The notes under the pieces were generated by a model. It had not been told where the DNA came from and did not search any database. It saw only the letters and a list, made by a program, of their open reading frames with translations. Positions 6,565-6,949 of a stretch of DNA of 6,949 nt are shown one piece after another. The DNA lies in contig CAILTZ010000690.1 in assembly GCA_903837255.1 (NCBI GenBank), positions 1-6,949 of the forward strand, written 5' to 3'. Each line of letters starts with the position of its first letter. The stretch's first letter is position 1. A program made the position numbers and the translations under genes. The DNA is from an uncultured Pirellula sp. (GTDB lineage: Bacteria > Planctomycetota > Planctomycetia > Pirellulales > Pirellulaceae).

Positions 6565-6949
6565 ATGAAGTTGAACATTTTTGTTGGATCGATGGTTTTG
6601 GGAGCATGCCTTAGCGGACAAAGCTTCGGCGGCGACCTTATTCATCGTCTTTTAGGTGGAAACGGCGTTGGAGCCAAGAGCTCGTGCTGTGACACCTCGG
6701 TTGTTGATCCTAGCTGCGGAGCCGAAATGGCAGGTTGCGGACGTGGCCCAAGCTGCGGTACCGAAATCGCTGCTCCAGCCGTTGATGCTTGTGCCGGAGC
6801 CGGTGCTGGTATCGGTGGTGGCAAAGCCGGTTGCGGTCTGCTCGGCAAGCGTGCTCCAAGCTGCGGTACTGAAATCGCCGGAGCTTGCGATCCATGTGCA
6901 GGGAACAATGGCGGTGTTGCTGGACCAAGCTGTGGCGTTGAAACCAGCG
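6565..6949 (+). CDS. Exported Cys/Gly-rich repeat protein (runs off right edge)
   Basis: The first 128 codons are present, with no stop before the window ends. The N-terminus MKLNIFVGSMVLGACLSGQSFGGD is a short, weakly charged signal peptide. It has two possible endings: signal peptidase I after Gly22 (QSFG/GD), or a lipobox, LGAC, with Cys15 as the lipidated residue. The rest is rich in Gly, Ala and Cys, with 11 cysteines among residues 41-123 including a CC pair at 41-42. Four copies of PSCGxE occur at residues 49, 62, 98 and 121 (PSCGAE, PSCGTE, PSCGTE, PSCGVE), separated by glycine-rich spacers. No enzyme domain is seen. The composition suggests a disulfide-bonded or metal-binding envelope or surface protein; that is inference. 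The start is set by a GGGAG ribosome site 9 nt upstream. I do not recognise a named family. Confidence 0.75.
   Translation, partial: MKLNIFVGSMVLGACLSGQSFGGDLIHRLLGGNGVGAKSSCCDTSVVDPSCGAEMAGCGRGPSCGTEIAAPAVDACAGAGAGIGGGKAGCGLLGKRAPSCGTEIAGACDPCAGNNGGVAGPSCGVETS
6709..6947 (+). repeat. Four dispersed PSCGxE-coding repeats
   Basis: Related 23-nt units start at 6709, 6748, 6856 and 6925. The second and third differ at a single silent base (GGTACC versus GGTACT); the first and fourth have diverged more. Start-to-start spacings are 39, 108 and 69 nt, so the repeat is dispersed in frame rather than tandem. The near identity of units two and three points to recent duplication or conversion inside the gene. 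Confidence 0.8.

Overview
The window looks like chromosomal DNA from a planctomycete, most likely a Pirellulaceae/Rhodopirellula-type organism. This is inferred from moderate GC, weak or absent Shine-Dalgarno sequences at several starts, a glycosyltransferase with an N-terminal CGSC motif of a kind I associate with planctomycetes, and a secreted Cys/Gly-rich repeat protein. No single feature proves the lineage. No phage, transposon, CRISPR array, tRNA or rRNA was seen.

Layout. Five genes lie on the minus strand and one on the plus strand. Read in the minus direction (right to left), the order is: a GT4-type glycosyltransferase (4638-5951); guaA, GMP synthetase (2949-4553); ettA, an ABC-F translation factor (1259-2932), only 16 nt after guaA; a TerB-like/DUF533 protein with a Q/G/P-rich N-terminal half (340-1083); and the 5' end of glnS, glutaminyl-tRNA synthetase (1-293, running off the left edge). 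After a gene-poor stretch of about 600 nt (5952-6564), a divergent plus-strand gene starts at 6565 and runs off the right edge. It encodes an exported cysteine/glycine-rich protein with four PSCGxE repeats.

How they fit together. guaA (GTP supply), ettA (ATP/ADP-gated control of translation) and glnS (Gln-tRNA charging) are housekeeping functions tied to nucleotide state and protein synthesis. guaA and ettA look co-transcribed. A possible weak terminator and an extended -10 promoter separate ettA from the DUF533-glnS pair, which is probably a second transcription unit. The glycosyltransferase has its own candidate promoter, and its leader carries a 16-bp tandem repeat.

The less ordinary parts are the 5952-6564 region (16-bp GGGTTAGCGTGG repeats, two sizeable inverted repeats, no convincing gene) and the Cys-rich secreted protein beside it. 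No complete novel system could be demonstrated from this window.
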